This document shows positions 1 through 7,353 of a stretch of 64,000 nucleotides of DNA, in pieces. How positions within the stretch are numbered: the first letter of the stretch is position 1; each line of letters opens with the position of its first letter. A program made the translations under genes and the position numbers. The stretch covers positions 62,001 to 126,000 of the forward strand of contig JBMHCX010000005.1 of the NCBI GenBank assembly GCA_049889695.1, in the 5' to 3' direction. The notes below the pieces were generated by a model. That model did not search any database and had not been told where the DNA came from. It was given only the letters and a program-made list of their open reading frames with translations. Origin of the DNA: WTJH01 sp049889695 (GTDB lineage Bacteria; Bacteroidota; Bacteroidia; Flavobacteriales; Flavobacteriaceae).

Positions 1-194
1 GTAATGTTGAGTTGAGCTCCATCAAACCACTTGACTTCAGGTTTTTGAAAATCCCACTCGAGAACACTGTCCCAGCGTTTTCTCCAAACGAAATGTTCTT
101 CTGCTATCTCTTCCCAGAATCCTTCTGGATCACGGACAGATTTTCGATAGATTTGAAAGTACTCTTCGAGATTTTTAATATGATAATTACTCAT
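1..194 (-). CDS. acs: acetyl-CoA synthetase, N-terminal fragment (cut by window edge)
   Basis: The first about 64 codons of a gene that runs off the left edge. The minus-strand translation starts MSNYHIKNLEEYFQIYRKSV and continues DPEGFWEEIAEEHFVWRKRW, which is the N-terminal pattern of AMP-forming acetyl-CoA synthetases. These enzymes activate acetate to acetyl-CoA with ATP and CoA. The adenylation and catalytic motifs lie outside the window. The gene follows the acetate symporter actP on the same strand, the usual acs-actP pairing, but a terminator hairpin lies between them. Family assignment from a short fragment is supported mainly by this context. Confidence 0.75.
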   Translation of the reverse strand, partial: MSNYHIKNLEEYFQIYRKSVRDPEGFWEEIAEEHFVWRKRWDSVLEWDFQKPEVKWFDGAQLNI

Positions 195-207
195 AAGTTG
201 AAATTAA

Positions 208-236
208 AAAAGGCCCTGCCTTTACAGCAGAGCCTT
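208..236 (-). terminator. intrinsic terminator after actP
   Basis: On the minus strand AGGCTCTGC, a 7-base loop, then GCAGGGCCT (one G-T wobble) followed by a run of T. It lies between the actP stop and the acs start, so it may attenuate read-through from the symporter genes into acs. Confidence 0.75.
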
Positions 237-251
237 TTGTGATATAATTGG

Positions 252-1955
252 TTAGTGCGTAGCTGCTCCAGTTCCACTAGGAATACGAATATTTTCTACG
301 ATGTCTTGCACATGGGTAGGCACTTCAGCAGTAAAACGATTGACAATTAAAGATACTGAAAAGTTAACCAGCATGGCAATAGTGCCAAAACCTTCGGGAG
401 AAATTCCAAACCACCAGTCCGATTTTAAACCGGCTACAGCAGCTTTCCCACCGTCGAAAATACCAAACTTAAATTTCAACATGTAGAATATCATTAGCGA
501 GATCCCAACGATCATTCCTGCTATGGCTCCTTCTTTGTTCATCTTCTTGTAGAAAATCCCTAAAATAATGGCAGGGAAGAAAGAGGCGGCAGCTAACCCG
601 AAAGCCAGTGCTACTACTGCTGCAACAAAGCCAGGAGGATTAATACCGAAATATCCTGCCACGCAAACAGCCCCTACTGCAGAAATACGTGCAGCCACTA
701 ATTCTTGTTTCTCGGTGATGTCCGGATTGAAGACATTTTTAATTAAATCGTGGGAAACAGAGGAGGAGATTACCAGCAGTAGTCCTGCTGCAGTAGAAAG
801 CGCTGCCGCTAAACCTCCGGCCGCTACCAGTGCAATGACCCATGCTGGAAGATCAGCAATCTCTGGATTGGCTAATACCATGATATCTCTGTCGACCGTT
901 AATTCATTTCTGCTTGCATTGGCGACATATTGCACAAGGCCATCTCCATTTTTGTCTTCAAATTTTAAAAGCCCAGTTTTTTCCCAGTTGGAGAACCATT
1001 GTGGCATATTGCTATAGGCTTGTCCACTGACGGTATTGATCAGATTTGTTCGTGCAAAAACCGCTACAGCTGGTGCTGTGGTGTAGAGAATGGCAATGAA
1101 CAACAAGGCTAAACCAGCTGACTTGCGGGCATCTCTTACTTTTTTTACAGTAAAGAAACGGACAATAACATGGGGTAATCCAGCGGTTCCGACCATCAGA
1201 GCACAAGTAATGGCGAATACATCTACCAGAGATTTTGTTCCTTTGGTGTATTCAGCAAAACCGAGTTCTGTTGAGAGTCCGTTTAATTTTTCTAATAGAT
1301 GAACTCCATCAGCTCCTTTCGACCCCATTCCCAGTTGTGGAATTGGGTTACCTGTCATTTGAATAGAAATAAAAATGGCAGGGACCATAAAGGCAAAGAT
1401 CAAAACACAATATTGTGCCACCTGGGTGTAAGTAATTCCTTTCATTCCACCCAATACTGCGTAGAAAAGAACGATAATCATTCCGATGACAACTCCCGTA
1501 TTGATATCTACTTCGAGGAATCGGGAAAATACAACTCCAACCCCGCGCATTTGTCCGGCAACATAGGTGAAAGAAACCAATAGAGCACATAAAACAGCTA
1601 CAATACGAGCTGTTTTAGAATAATAGCGTTCACCGATAAAATCAGGAACTGTGAATTTTCCAAATTTCCTCAGATAGGGAGCTAGTAATAAGGCCAAAAG
1701 TACATAACCACCTGTCCATCCCATCAGATATACGGAACCGTCAAATCCCATAAACGAAATAAGACCTGCCATAGAGATGAATGAAGCGGCAGACATCCAG
1801 TCCGCAGCAGTTGCCATTCCGTTTGCTAATGGAGATACCCCTCCACCTGCGACATAAAATTCTTTTGTTGATCCGGCTCGCGACCAAATCGCGATGCCGA
1901 TATATAAGGCAAAAGTGATCCCTACTAAGATGTAGGTCCATATTTGTACTGACAT
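252..1955 (-). CDS. actP: cation/acetate symporter (SSS family)
   Basis: A 567-residue inner-membrane transporter of the solute:sodium symporter family. It starts MSVQIWTYILVGITFALYIG, has about 13 hydrophobic segments and contains the family pattern FYVAGGGVSPLANGMATAAD near residues 33-52, as in ActP. Members import acetate or other short monocarboxylates with sodium. Length is close to E. coli ActP (549). It is preceded 26 bp upstream by a DUF4212 small subunit and followed by acs, so the cluster takes up acetate and activates it to acetyl-CoA. Substrate is inferred from family and neighbours. Confidence 0.88.
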   Translation of the reverse strand: MSVQIWTYILVGITFALYIGIAIWSRAGSTKEFYVAGGGVSPLANGMATAADWMSAASFISMAGLISFMGFDGSVYLMGWTGGYVLLALLLAPYLRKFGKFTVPDFIGERYYSKTARIVAVLCALLVSFTYVAGQMRGVGVVFSRFLEVDINTGVVIGMIIVLFYAVLGGMKGITYTQVAQYCVLIFAFMVPAIFISIQMTGNPIPQLGMGSKGADGVHLLEKLNGLSTELGFAEYTKGTKSLVDVFAITCALMVGTAGLPHVIVRFFTVKKVRDARKSAGLALLFIAILYTTAPAVAVFARTNLINTVSGQAYSNMPQWFSNWEKTGLLKFEDKNGDGLVQYVANASRNELTVDRDIMVLANPEIADLPAWVIALVAAGGLAAALSTAAGLLLVISSSVSHDLIKNVFNPDITEKQELVAARISAVGAVCVAGYFGINPPGFVAAVVALAFGLAAASFFPAIILGIFYKKMNKEGAIAGMIVGISLMIFYMLKFKFGIFDGGKAAVAGLKSDWWFGISPEGFGTIAMLVNFSVSLIVNRFTAEVPTHVQDIVENIRIPSGTGAATH

Positions 1956-1981
1956 AATTCTAAATTTTATGAATGAATAAA

Positions 1982-2245
1982 TTAATCTTTATCGAATCCG
2001 TATTTGGCGTCGAGTTTATTCATTAAGTGTACATAGACGAAGATGAGGATCACAAACACATAAATCGAACCTTGTTGAGCGAACCAAAAACCCAATGGAA
2101 ATCCCCCAATATGGATAGAGTCTAGTGTGTTTCGGAACAGTATTCCTGCGCCATAAGACACCGAAAACCAAATCGATAAAAGAATATAAAGGTACCGGAG
2201 ATTTTCCTTCCAATACGCAGCTGCAGTTGAATCTTTTTTACTCAT
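1982..2245 (-). CDS. DUF4212 small subunit of sodium/solute symporter
   Basis: An 87-residue protein with two hydrophobic segments (about residues 17-37 and 58-75) and the DUF4212 pattern YWKENLRYLYILLSIWF near the N-terminus. This family is nearly always encoded just upstream of an SSS symporter and is thought to be its small subunit. Here it sits 26 bp before actP on the same strand, consistent with one operon. No catalytic function is expected. Confidence 0.85.
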   Translation of the reverse strand: MSKKDSTAAAYWKENLRYLYILLSIWFSVSYGAGILFRNTLDSIHIGGFPLGFWFAQQGSIYVFVILIFVYVHLMNKLDAKYGFDKD

Positions 2246-2622
2246 AATTTTAATTATTGGGTCTCTATAGATAAACCATTGCTAGTAGCATTAAGCACTA
2301 TTGTCGGCACTTCTCACGGATACTAAGGTCGGTTTAGAGTTGTGCCGGCTCGAGTACAAATTGACCCCTAATTTAGTTTGATTACATCCATAAAAATTGA
2401 AAATAAAAGCATCGATAAAATTTGTAATTATCGACTATTAAATGATTAAATATAGAAACATCTCAAAACATAATATAAGTATTGAAGACCTTTACAAATA
2501 TTATCATCCAAGGGTAATATTTAAAATTATACCCTTTTTTACTCTGGAAATTGAGAGAATAAAACCATTGAATCACATTTTTTCTTTTGTTTTCTGGACG
2601 TCGCAAGCATCACTTCACCCCC

Positions 2623-2654
2623 AAAAAACTCCCTGAGTTCTCAAGGAGTTTTTT
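2623..2654 (+). terminator. terminator-like hairpin without an obvious upstream gene
   Basis: AAAAAACTCC, a 12-base loop, then GGAGTTTTTT. It has A and T runs on both sides and could act in either direction. No recognised gene ends at it; it may terminate an undescribed small transcript or be a relic. Confidence 0.55.
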
Positions 2655-2763
2655 GTAGATCACTCATTTTGAATATCGATCATAAGTATTACCCCAAGAG
2701 ATTTCTACGCTTTTTTTGATTAAATAGAATTACTGATTCATAAAATCAAAAGAATCATTTAAG

Positions 2764-2805
2764 TGTTACGTTTGCGTATCATCGGATTTAATGTTACGTT
2801 TGCGT
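2764..2805. repeat. 14-bp direct repeat, possible operator
   Basis: TGTTACGTTTGCGT occurs at 2764-2777 and again at 2792-2805, spaced 28 bp start to start (close to three helical turns). It lies 24 bp before the start of the membrane-protein/XRE operon. The position suits a binding site for the XRE regulator encoded by that operon; this is inference. Confidence 0.5.
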
Positions 2806-2828
2806 TACATTAATTCAATAATCAACTT

Positions 2829-3224
2829 ATGGATCAAAACATTATAATACCAATTTTTGGGATGCTTACTGGAATCATAATTCCAGTTGCTGTGTTTATC
2901 TGGCTATATAAAGATGCAAAAGGTAAAAGAGAAACTGTTTTAGAGATATCTAAAAACTTAGATGATCCTTCCAAAATAGAAGAATTATTGCAAATTTTTG
3001 AGGAAAGAAAAAAAGAGCCAATAGATTATAGAAGAAATGGAGTCATTACAATTTTTGTCGGAGTTGGCCTTTTTCTGTTAGGTTATCTAGCACTTGGAAG
3101 AGTATTAGAAGGAGTGGGGGCTTTGGTTGGTCTGATTGGAATTGGAACAATGATTGCAGGCTATCTATATCCAAACACTGGAAAGGAATTAACAGACGCA
3201 GTCGAACAATATGAAAAGGAATAA
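2829..3224 (+). CDS. small membrane protein, DUF6249-like
   Basis: A 131-residue protein with an N-terminal hydrophobic segment (residues 5-27), a charged cytoplasmic-type stretch (30-72) and two more hydrophobic segments (73-92 and about 96-115). The layout resembles DUF6249 membrane proteins of Bacteroidota, whose function is unknown. It is followed 2 bp later by an XRE-type regulator, so the two are an operon. Small membrane protein plus XRE pairs are common in Bacteroidota; one possibility is that the pair senses an envelope condition. No function is claimed. Confidence 0.6.
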   Translation: MDQNIIIPIFGMLTGIIIPVAVFIWLYKDAKGKRETVLEISKNLDDPSKIEELLQIFEERKKEPIDYRRNGVITIFVGVGLFLLGYLALGRVLEGVGALVGLIGIGTMIAGYLYPNTGKELTDAVEQYEKE

Positions 3225-3226
3225 CT

Positions 3227-3439
3227 ATGGGCAGGAACCATTCCAAGCTTTTAAATAATTTAGAACAAATGAGAAAATCCTTTGGTTTAACTCAGCAAGA
3301 ATTATCTGTAAAAGCGGAGGTTTCAAGAAAGAGTATCAATGCCATAGAAAATGGAGTTTATGTTCCATCTACCGTGTTAGCATTGAAAATTTCAAAGACT
3401 TTAAATTGTACGGTTGAAGATTTATTTCGACTTCCTTAG
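3227..3439 (+). CDS. XRE/Cro-CI family transcriptional regulator
   Basis: A 70-residue stand-alone helix-turn-helix protein. Residues 8-65 follow the XRE fold, with the helix-turn-helix in FGLTQQELSVKAEVSRKSIN and the usual ending CTVEDLFRL. It resembles YozG/SinR-size bacterial regulators that bind DNA as dimers. It sits 2 bp after the DUF6249-like gene. The paired 14-bp repeats upstream of the operon are candidate operators, suggesting autoregulation. A terminator follows. Confidence 0.85.
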   Translation: MGRNHSKLLNNLEQMRKSFGLTQQELSVKAEVSRKSINAIENGVYVPSTVLALKISKTLNCTVEDLFRLP

Positions 3440-3461
3440 ACCAACTAATCTCGTAAAAAAA

Positions 3462-3494
3462 AACGGTTATGCTTTTTTAAAAAGTATAACCGTT
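3462..3494 (+). terminator. intrinsic terminator of the XRE operon
   Basis: AACGGTTAT, a 15-base A/T-rich loop, then ATAACCGTT followed by CGATTGTTTT. It separates the plus-strand XRE operon from the convergent tRNA gene. Confidence 0.7.
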
Positions 3495-3505
3495 CGATTG
3501 TTTTG

Positions 3506-3578
<73 letters not shown>

Positions 3579-3588
3579 ATTTGAATGG

Positions 3589-3619
3589 CAAATTTACATA
3601 AATCTTCTATGCTGTGCAA
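3589..3619 (-). promoter_or_regulatory. promoter of initiator tRNA
   Basis: On the minus strand TTG, 20 bases, then TAAATTTG (3596-3589), matching the Bacteroidota consensus TTG-N19-TAnnTTTG. It ends 11 bp before the tRNA 5' end. Confidence 0.7.
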
Positions 3620-3661
3620 ATAGAACTGTGGTCCTCGCCAATTAAATCGTACTGAATCCGT

Positions 3662-3669
3662 TATCTTTG
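3662..3669 (+). promoter_or_regulatory. -7 element just before era
   Basis: TATCTTTG matches the Bacteroidota -7 consensus TAnnTTTG but ends only 4 bp before the era ATG. If it is used, the mRNA would be leaderless or nearly so. No TTG is found at the ideal -33 distance. Confidence 0.4.
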
Positions 3670-3673
3670 TCCG

Positions 3674-4564
3674 ATGGGAGGTAAACACTTTGCTGGCTTC
3701 GTATCTATCGTAGGAAACCCTAACGTGGGGAAGTCTACCCTGATGAATGCGCTCTTAGGGGAAAAGCTATCCATTATTACTTCCAAAGCACAAACCACGC
3801 GCCACAGAATTTTGGGTATTCTCAATGGGGAAGACTATCAGCTGGTTTTGTCCGACACTCCGGGGATCATCAAGCCGGCTTATGCTATGCAAGACGCCAT
3901 GATGCATTTTGTGAAGGAGTCATTGGTCGATGCAGATGTTATTTGTTATATGACCACAGCTGAGATGGAGCCACTAAAAGATGAAAAGTTAAAAGAGCGT
4001 ATCCAGAAAACAAAAACACCTTTGTTAATTCTCATCAATAAGGTCGACCTAACCGAACCCACTGCCTTGCACAAGGCCGTGGATCAGTTAAATCAGGAAT
4101 TTCCCGACGCAGAAATTTTACCCATCTCGGCAAAAACATCTTTTTGCATTCCTGAACTGTTAGAGAAATTACGAAAACTCATTCCTGAAAGTCCTCCGTA
4201 TTTTCCCAAAGATCAATTGACCGACAAACCCGAGCGTTTTTTTGTGAATGAAGCCATCCGCCAATCGATTTTAGAGCATTACAGCCAAGAAATCCCCTAT
4301 GCTGTTGAGGTGACTACTGAAGAATTTAAGGAAGATTCGAAAATCATTCGAATACGGGCAATCATTCAGGTGGAGCGCAATAGTCAGAAAGGAATTCTGA
4401 TCGGTCATCGAGGAGCTGCACTCAAAAAATTAGGGATTACAGCACGGAAAAGCTTAGAAACTTTTTTTGGAAAAAAAATACACCTAGAGCTCTATGTGAA
4501 AGTTGTAAAAAACTGGCGTTCCAACAATCAGCAGCTAAAACGATTTGGTTATTCCAATCAATAA
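3674..4564 (+). CDS. era: GTPase Era
   Basis: A 296-residue ribosome-assembly GTPase that binds the 3' end of 16S rRNA. The G domain has G1 GNPNVGKS (about residue 14-21), G3 DTPG, G4 NKVD and G5 SAKT. The C-terminal KH domain has GHRGAALKKLG. Length is normal for Era (about 300). It lies 30 bp upstream of der, a second ribosome-assembly GTPase, likely in one transcript. The start is the only ATG that keeps the whole G1 region. Confidence 0.96.
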   Translation: MGGKHFAGFVSIVGNPNVGKSTLMNALLGEKLSIITSKAQTTRHRILGILNGEDYQLVLSDTPGIIKPAYAMQDAMMHFVKESLVDADVICYMTTAEMEPLKDEKLKERIQKTKTPLLILINKVDLTEPTALHKAVDQLNQEFPDAEILPISAKTSFCIPELLEKLRKLIPESPPYFPKDQLTDKPERFFVNEAIRQSILEHYSQEIPYAVEVTTEEFKEDSKIIRIRAIIQVERNSQKGILIGHRGAALKKLGITARKSLETFFGKKIHLELYVKVVKNWRSNNQQLKRFGYSNQ

Positions 4565-4594
4565 TTAAGATATTTTTACAGCAGAATACGAAAC

Positions 4595-5899
4595 ATGGGA
4601 AATATAGTAGCCATAGTGGGCCGGCCGAATGTTGGGAAATCCACTTTTTTTAACAGAATGATCCAAAAGCGCGAGGCCATCGTAGACGCTGTTAGCGGGG
4701 TGACCAGAGATCGCCATTATGGTCAATCCGATTGGAACGGAAAAGAATTCACATTGATTGATACTGGAGGATATCTCGAAAATTCCGACGATGTCTTTCA
4801 GAAAGAAATAGATAAACAAGTATTATTAGCCGTAGACGAAGCAGATGCTATCATATTTATGGTAGACGTAGATGATGGGGTAACGGGTATGGATGCTGCA
4901 GTTGCACACATACTTCGTCGTGCTAAAAAGCCTGTTTTTTTAGCCGTCAATAAAGTAGATAGTTCCTCGCACCAAGCATTGGTTCCCGAATTTTACAGTT
5001 TAGGATTTTCGGAATTATATCCGATCTCTGGAAACAATGGAGCGGGGAGTGGAGAGCTGTTAGATGCGCTCGTTAATGCTTTGCCGGATGTTCCGGAAGA
5101 AACCGGTCAAGAACTGCCGAGGTTTGCTGTAGTTGGGCGACCGAATGCCGGGAAATCTTCATTTATCAATGCCCTTATTGGCGAAGATCGGTATATCGTT
5201 ACAGATGTTGCTGGCACTACCCGCGATAGCATCGATACTCCCTATAATCGTTTTGGATTTAAATTTAATCTTGTCGATACGGCTGGGATCCGACGCAAAG
5301 CCAAAGTAAAGGAGGATATCGAATTTTATTCGGTCATGCGGTCCATCAGAGCTATTGAAAATTCAGATGTTTGTTTATTGCTTCTCGATGCTACTCGAGG
5401 TTTCGACGGGCAAGTGCAAAATATATTTTGGCTCGCCCATCGCAACAACAAAGGGGTAGTTATTTTAGTCAATAAATGGGACTTGGTTGAAAAGGACACT
5501 GCCGCTAGTAGACAGATGGAATTAGCCATAAAGAAATTATGTGAGCCTTTTGATGATGTCCCAATACTGTTTATTTCTGCAACTGAAAAACAACGGATCT
5601 ACAAAGCCATTGAAATGGCCATGGAGGTCTATAAAAACAGATCGAGACGGATCGCTACTAGAGCACTAAACGATTTAATGTTGCCCATTATCGAGCAAAA
5701 TCCTCCTCCGGCAACCAAGGGAAAATATGTAAAAATCAAATTTTGTACACAGTTGCCAACGACCCATCCACAATTCGCTTTCTTTTGCAATCTGCCGCAG
5801 TATGTAAAAGAACCCTACAAACGCTTTTTGGAAAATAAACTCAGAAGCCATTTAGACTTTACGGGGATTCCCATACAGATATTTTTTAGAAAAAAATAA
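4595..5899 (+). CDS. der: GTPase Der (EngA), double G domain
   Basis: A 434-residue 50S-subunit assembly GTPase with two consecutive G domains, a hallmark of Der. The first P loop is GRPNVGKS (residues 8-15) and the second GRPNAGKS (around 180). DTGG/DTAG and NKVD/NKWD motifs are present in the two domains, followed by a C-terminal KH-like domain ending in basic IQIFFRKK. It follows era by 30 bp. Its stop abuts the stop of the convergent MerR gene without any gap. Confidence 0.96.
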   Translation: MGNIVAIVGRPNVGKSTFFNRMIQKREAIVDAVSGVTRDRHYGQSDWNGKEFTLIDTGGYLENSDDVFQKEIDKQVLLAVDEADAIIFMVDVDDGVTGMDAAVAHILRRAKKPVFLAVNKVDSSSHQALVPEFYSLGFSELYPISGNNGAGSGELLDALVNALPDVPEETGQELPRFAVVGRPNAGKSSFINALIGEDRYIVTDVAGTTRDSIDTPYNRFGFKFNLVDTAGIRRKAKVKEDIEFYSVMRSIRAIENSDVCLLLLDATRGFDGQVQNIFWLAHRNNKGVVILVNKWDLVEKDTAASRQMELAIKKLCEPFDDVPILFISATEKQRIYKAIEMAMEVYKNRSRRIATRALNDLMLPIIEQNPPPATKGKYVKIKFCTQLPTTHPQFAFFCNLPQYVKEPYKRFLENKLRSHLDFTGIPIQIFFRKK

Positions 5900-6232
5900 C
5901 TACAGCTGATCGCGCAAAGCTTCTAATTCGGCTTTGATTTTGTGTAGTTTCTGCAGAAAATCCATTCCTGCGTCGCCTCCTTTCTGAATTCGCTGCATTT
6001 GGCTTTTGGCGCCTTCTATGGTCATGCCTTTTTCTTTTACCAAATGATGGATCAGCTGGATGACTGCAATGTCGTCATGGGTGTATTTCCGTATGCCATT
6101 TGCTTTTTTCTGTGGATTTAAATTCGGAAAAGATTTTTCCCAAAAACGCAATAGCGACGTATTTACGTCAAAACCTTTAGCCACTTCTCCTATAGAAAAA
6201 TATCGTTTCTCTGCTGGAAATTCAAAGTGCAT
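5900..6232 (-). CDS. MerR-family transcriptional regulator
   Basis: A 110-residue regulator. Residues about 11-80 form the MerR winged helix: YFSIGEVAKGFDVNTSLLRF, then WEKSFP and YTHDDIAVIQLIHHLVKEKG. The rest is a short coiled coil (MDFLQKLHKIKAELEALRDQ) used for dimerisation, with no effector domain and no metal-binding cysteines. This short MerR type is widespread in Bacteroidota. It is encoded 10 bp after the M23 peptidase gene on the same strand, so the two are probably cotranscribed. Confidence 0.85.
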   Translation of the reverse strand: MHFEFPAEKRYFSIGEVAKGFDVNTSLLRFWEKSFPNLNPQKKANGIRKYTHDDIAVIQLIHHLVKEKGMTIEGAKSQMQRIQKGGDAGMDFLQKLHKIKAELEALRDQL

Positions 6233-6242
6233 AAGACTGGAT

Positions 6243-7220
6243 TTAATCTAAAGACTGATTTTCCTCCGTTGCCTGATTCAACAATACATCAAACTCTTCA
6301 GGCGAGAGATTCCCATAATAGAAATTTAAAGGGTTGATGCGTTTTCCGTCCTTAAAAATTTCATAGTGCAAATGAGGGGCAACCGACCGACCTGTACTTC
6401 CGACATAACCGATGATGTCTCCTCTTTTTACGCGCTGATTCCTCTTGACGTTGTATTTGCTCAAGTGTGCATATAAACTGACGTATCCAAATCCGTGACT
6501 GATTCGAATGTGTCTCCCATAGCCAGAAGAACGATTGTCTGCGCGGGTCACTATACCGTCGCCCGAGGCATAAATCGGTGTGCCAGATTTAGCCGAAAAA
6601 TCCATCCCCCAATGCATACGTCTTTTTTTGGTAAACGGATCTGTCCGGTATCCATAGCCGGATGCCATTCGTTTTAAATCCTGATTGCGAATAGGTTGAA
6701 TCGAAGGGATAGAGGCCAGTAATTCTTCTTTTCTTTTGGCTAAGAGTTCGATCTCATCTAATGAGATAGATTGAATAGCCAATTGTTTCTTTAAGATATC
6801 TAAGCGTTTAGTCGTGTTAACGATCAGCTCAGAGTTGTTGTATCCTTCTAGTGCTTTGTAACGATTGATTCCTCCAAACCCAGCACGACGTTGGTTTTCA
6901 GGTATAGGGTTCGCTCCGAAATACACTCTGTACAGATTGTTGTCTCGATCTTCTAAGTTGGTCATCACCGACTCTATTTGTTCGAGTTTCTTGTTTAGAA
7001 TTTCAAATTGAAGTTCGTAGTTTTTGAGTTCGCGCGCTTGAATAATTTCGGTTGGCGTGCTCATCCATTCGGTTTGCAATAAGGTAAACAGGCCTAAAAC
7101 ACCAAAAACGATGGAAGAGAGAAAAAACAAAATTAAGTTCGAAATACGTAAAGAACGGCGTACTTCTATAGGGCGATAAGAAAGCGTTTCCGGGTCGTAA
7201 TAATATTTAACTTTAGACAT
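6243..7220 (-). CDS. M23 family metallopeptidase (LytM type)
   Basis: A 325-residue envelope protein: a short cytoplasmic tail, one membrane segment (about 26-48), a coiled-coil stalk (about 60-115) and a periplasmic LytM/M23 domain (about 185-300). The zinc-site motifs HWGMDF and HLHYEI and the central SLYAHLSKY are all present, so it should be an active peptidoglycan endopeptidase rather than a degenerate EnvC-type activator. It is divergent from alaS, an arrangement I recall as common in Flavobacteriia. Confidence 0.9.
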   Translation of the reverse strand: MSKVKYYYDPETLSYRPIEVRRSLRISNLILFFLSSIVFGVLGLFTLLQTEWMSTPTEIIQARELKNYELQFEILNKKLEQIESVMTNLEDRDNNLYRVYFGANPIPENQRRAGFGGINRYKALEGYNNSELIVNTTKRLDILKKQLAIQSISLDEIELLAKRKEELLASIPSIQPIRNQDLKRMASGYGYRTDPFTKKRRMHWGMDFSAKSGTPIYASGDGIVTRADNRSSGYGRHIRISHGFGYVSLYAHLSKYNVKRNQRVKRGDIIGYVGSTGRSVAPHLHYEIFKDGKRINPLNFYYGNLSPEEFDVLLNQATEENQSLD

Positions 7221-7271
7221 GTGCCTTTAGCGTATCAAAAATTTCGTTTTTTTGCAGTGGATTAACACATG

Positions 7272-7279
7272 CAAATATA
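7272..7279 (-). promoter_or_regulatory. -7 element for the M23 peptidase-MerR operon
   Basis: The minus strand reads TATATTTG, a full match to TAnnTTTG, 51 bp upstream of the M23 start. No TTG sits at the expected -33 distance. Confidence 0.45.
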
Positions 7280-7353
7280 TCAAATAAAAAATATCTCCGT
7301 TCTATTTCAATTGTTTCTCAAGGGAATAAGCGTCGGGGACATCTTCTTTACTT

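Larger units (their letters stand above)
2246..2828. other. 583-bp AT-rich intergenic region
   Basis: No convincing gene. It must hold the promoter of the DUF4212-actP operon (minus) and of the membrane protein/XRE operon (plus). Visible structures are a hairpin at 2623-2654 and a 14-bp direct repeat at 2764-2805. A 64-codon open frame at 2442-2636 looks non-coding (low complexity, no recognisable pattern) and ends inside the hairpin. Confidence 0.6.

Noticed and set aside
568..1017. A plus-strand frame opposite actP
   Set aside because: Ala/Ser/Thr-rich shadow of a hydrophobic transporter gene.
2442..2636. A 64-codon gene in the long intergenic region
   Set aside because: Low-complexity AT-rich translation with no start signal, ending inside a hairpin.
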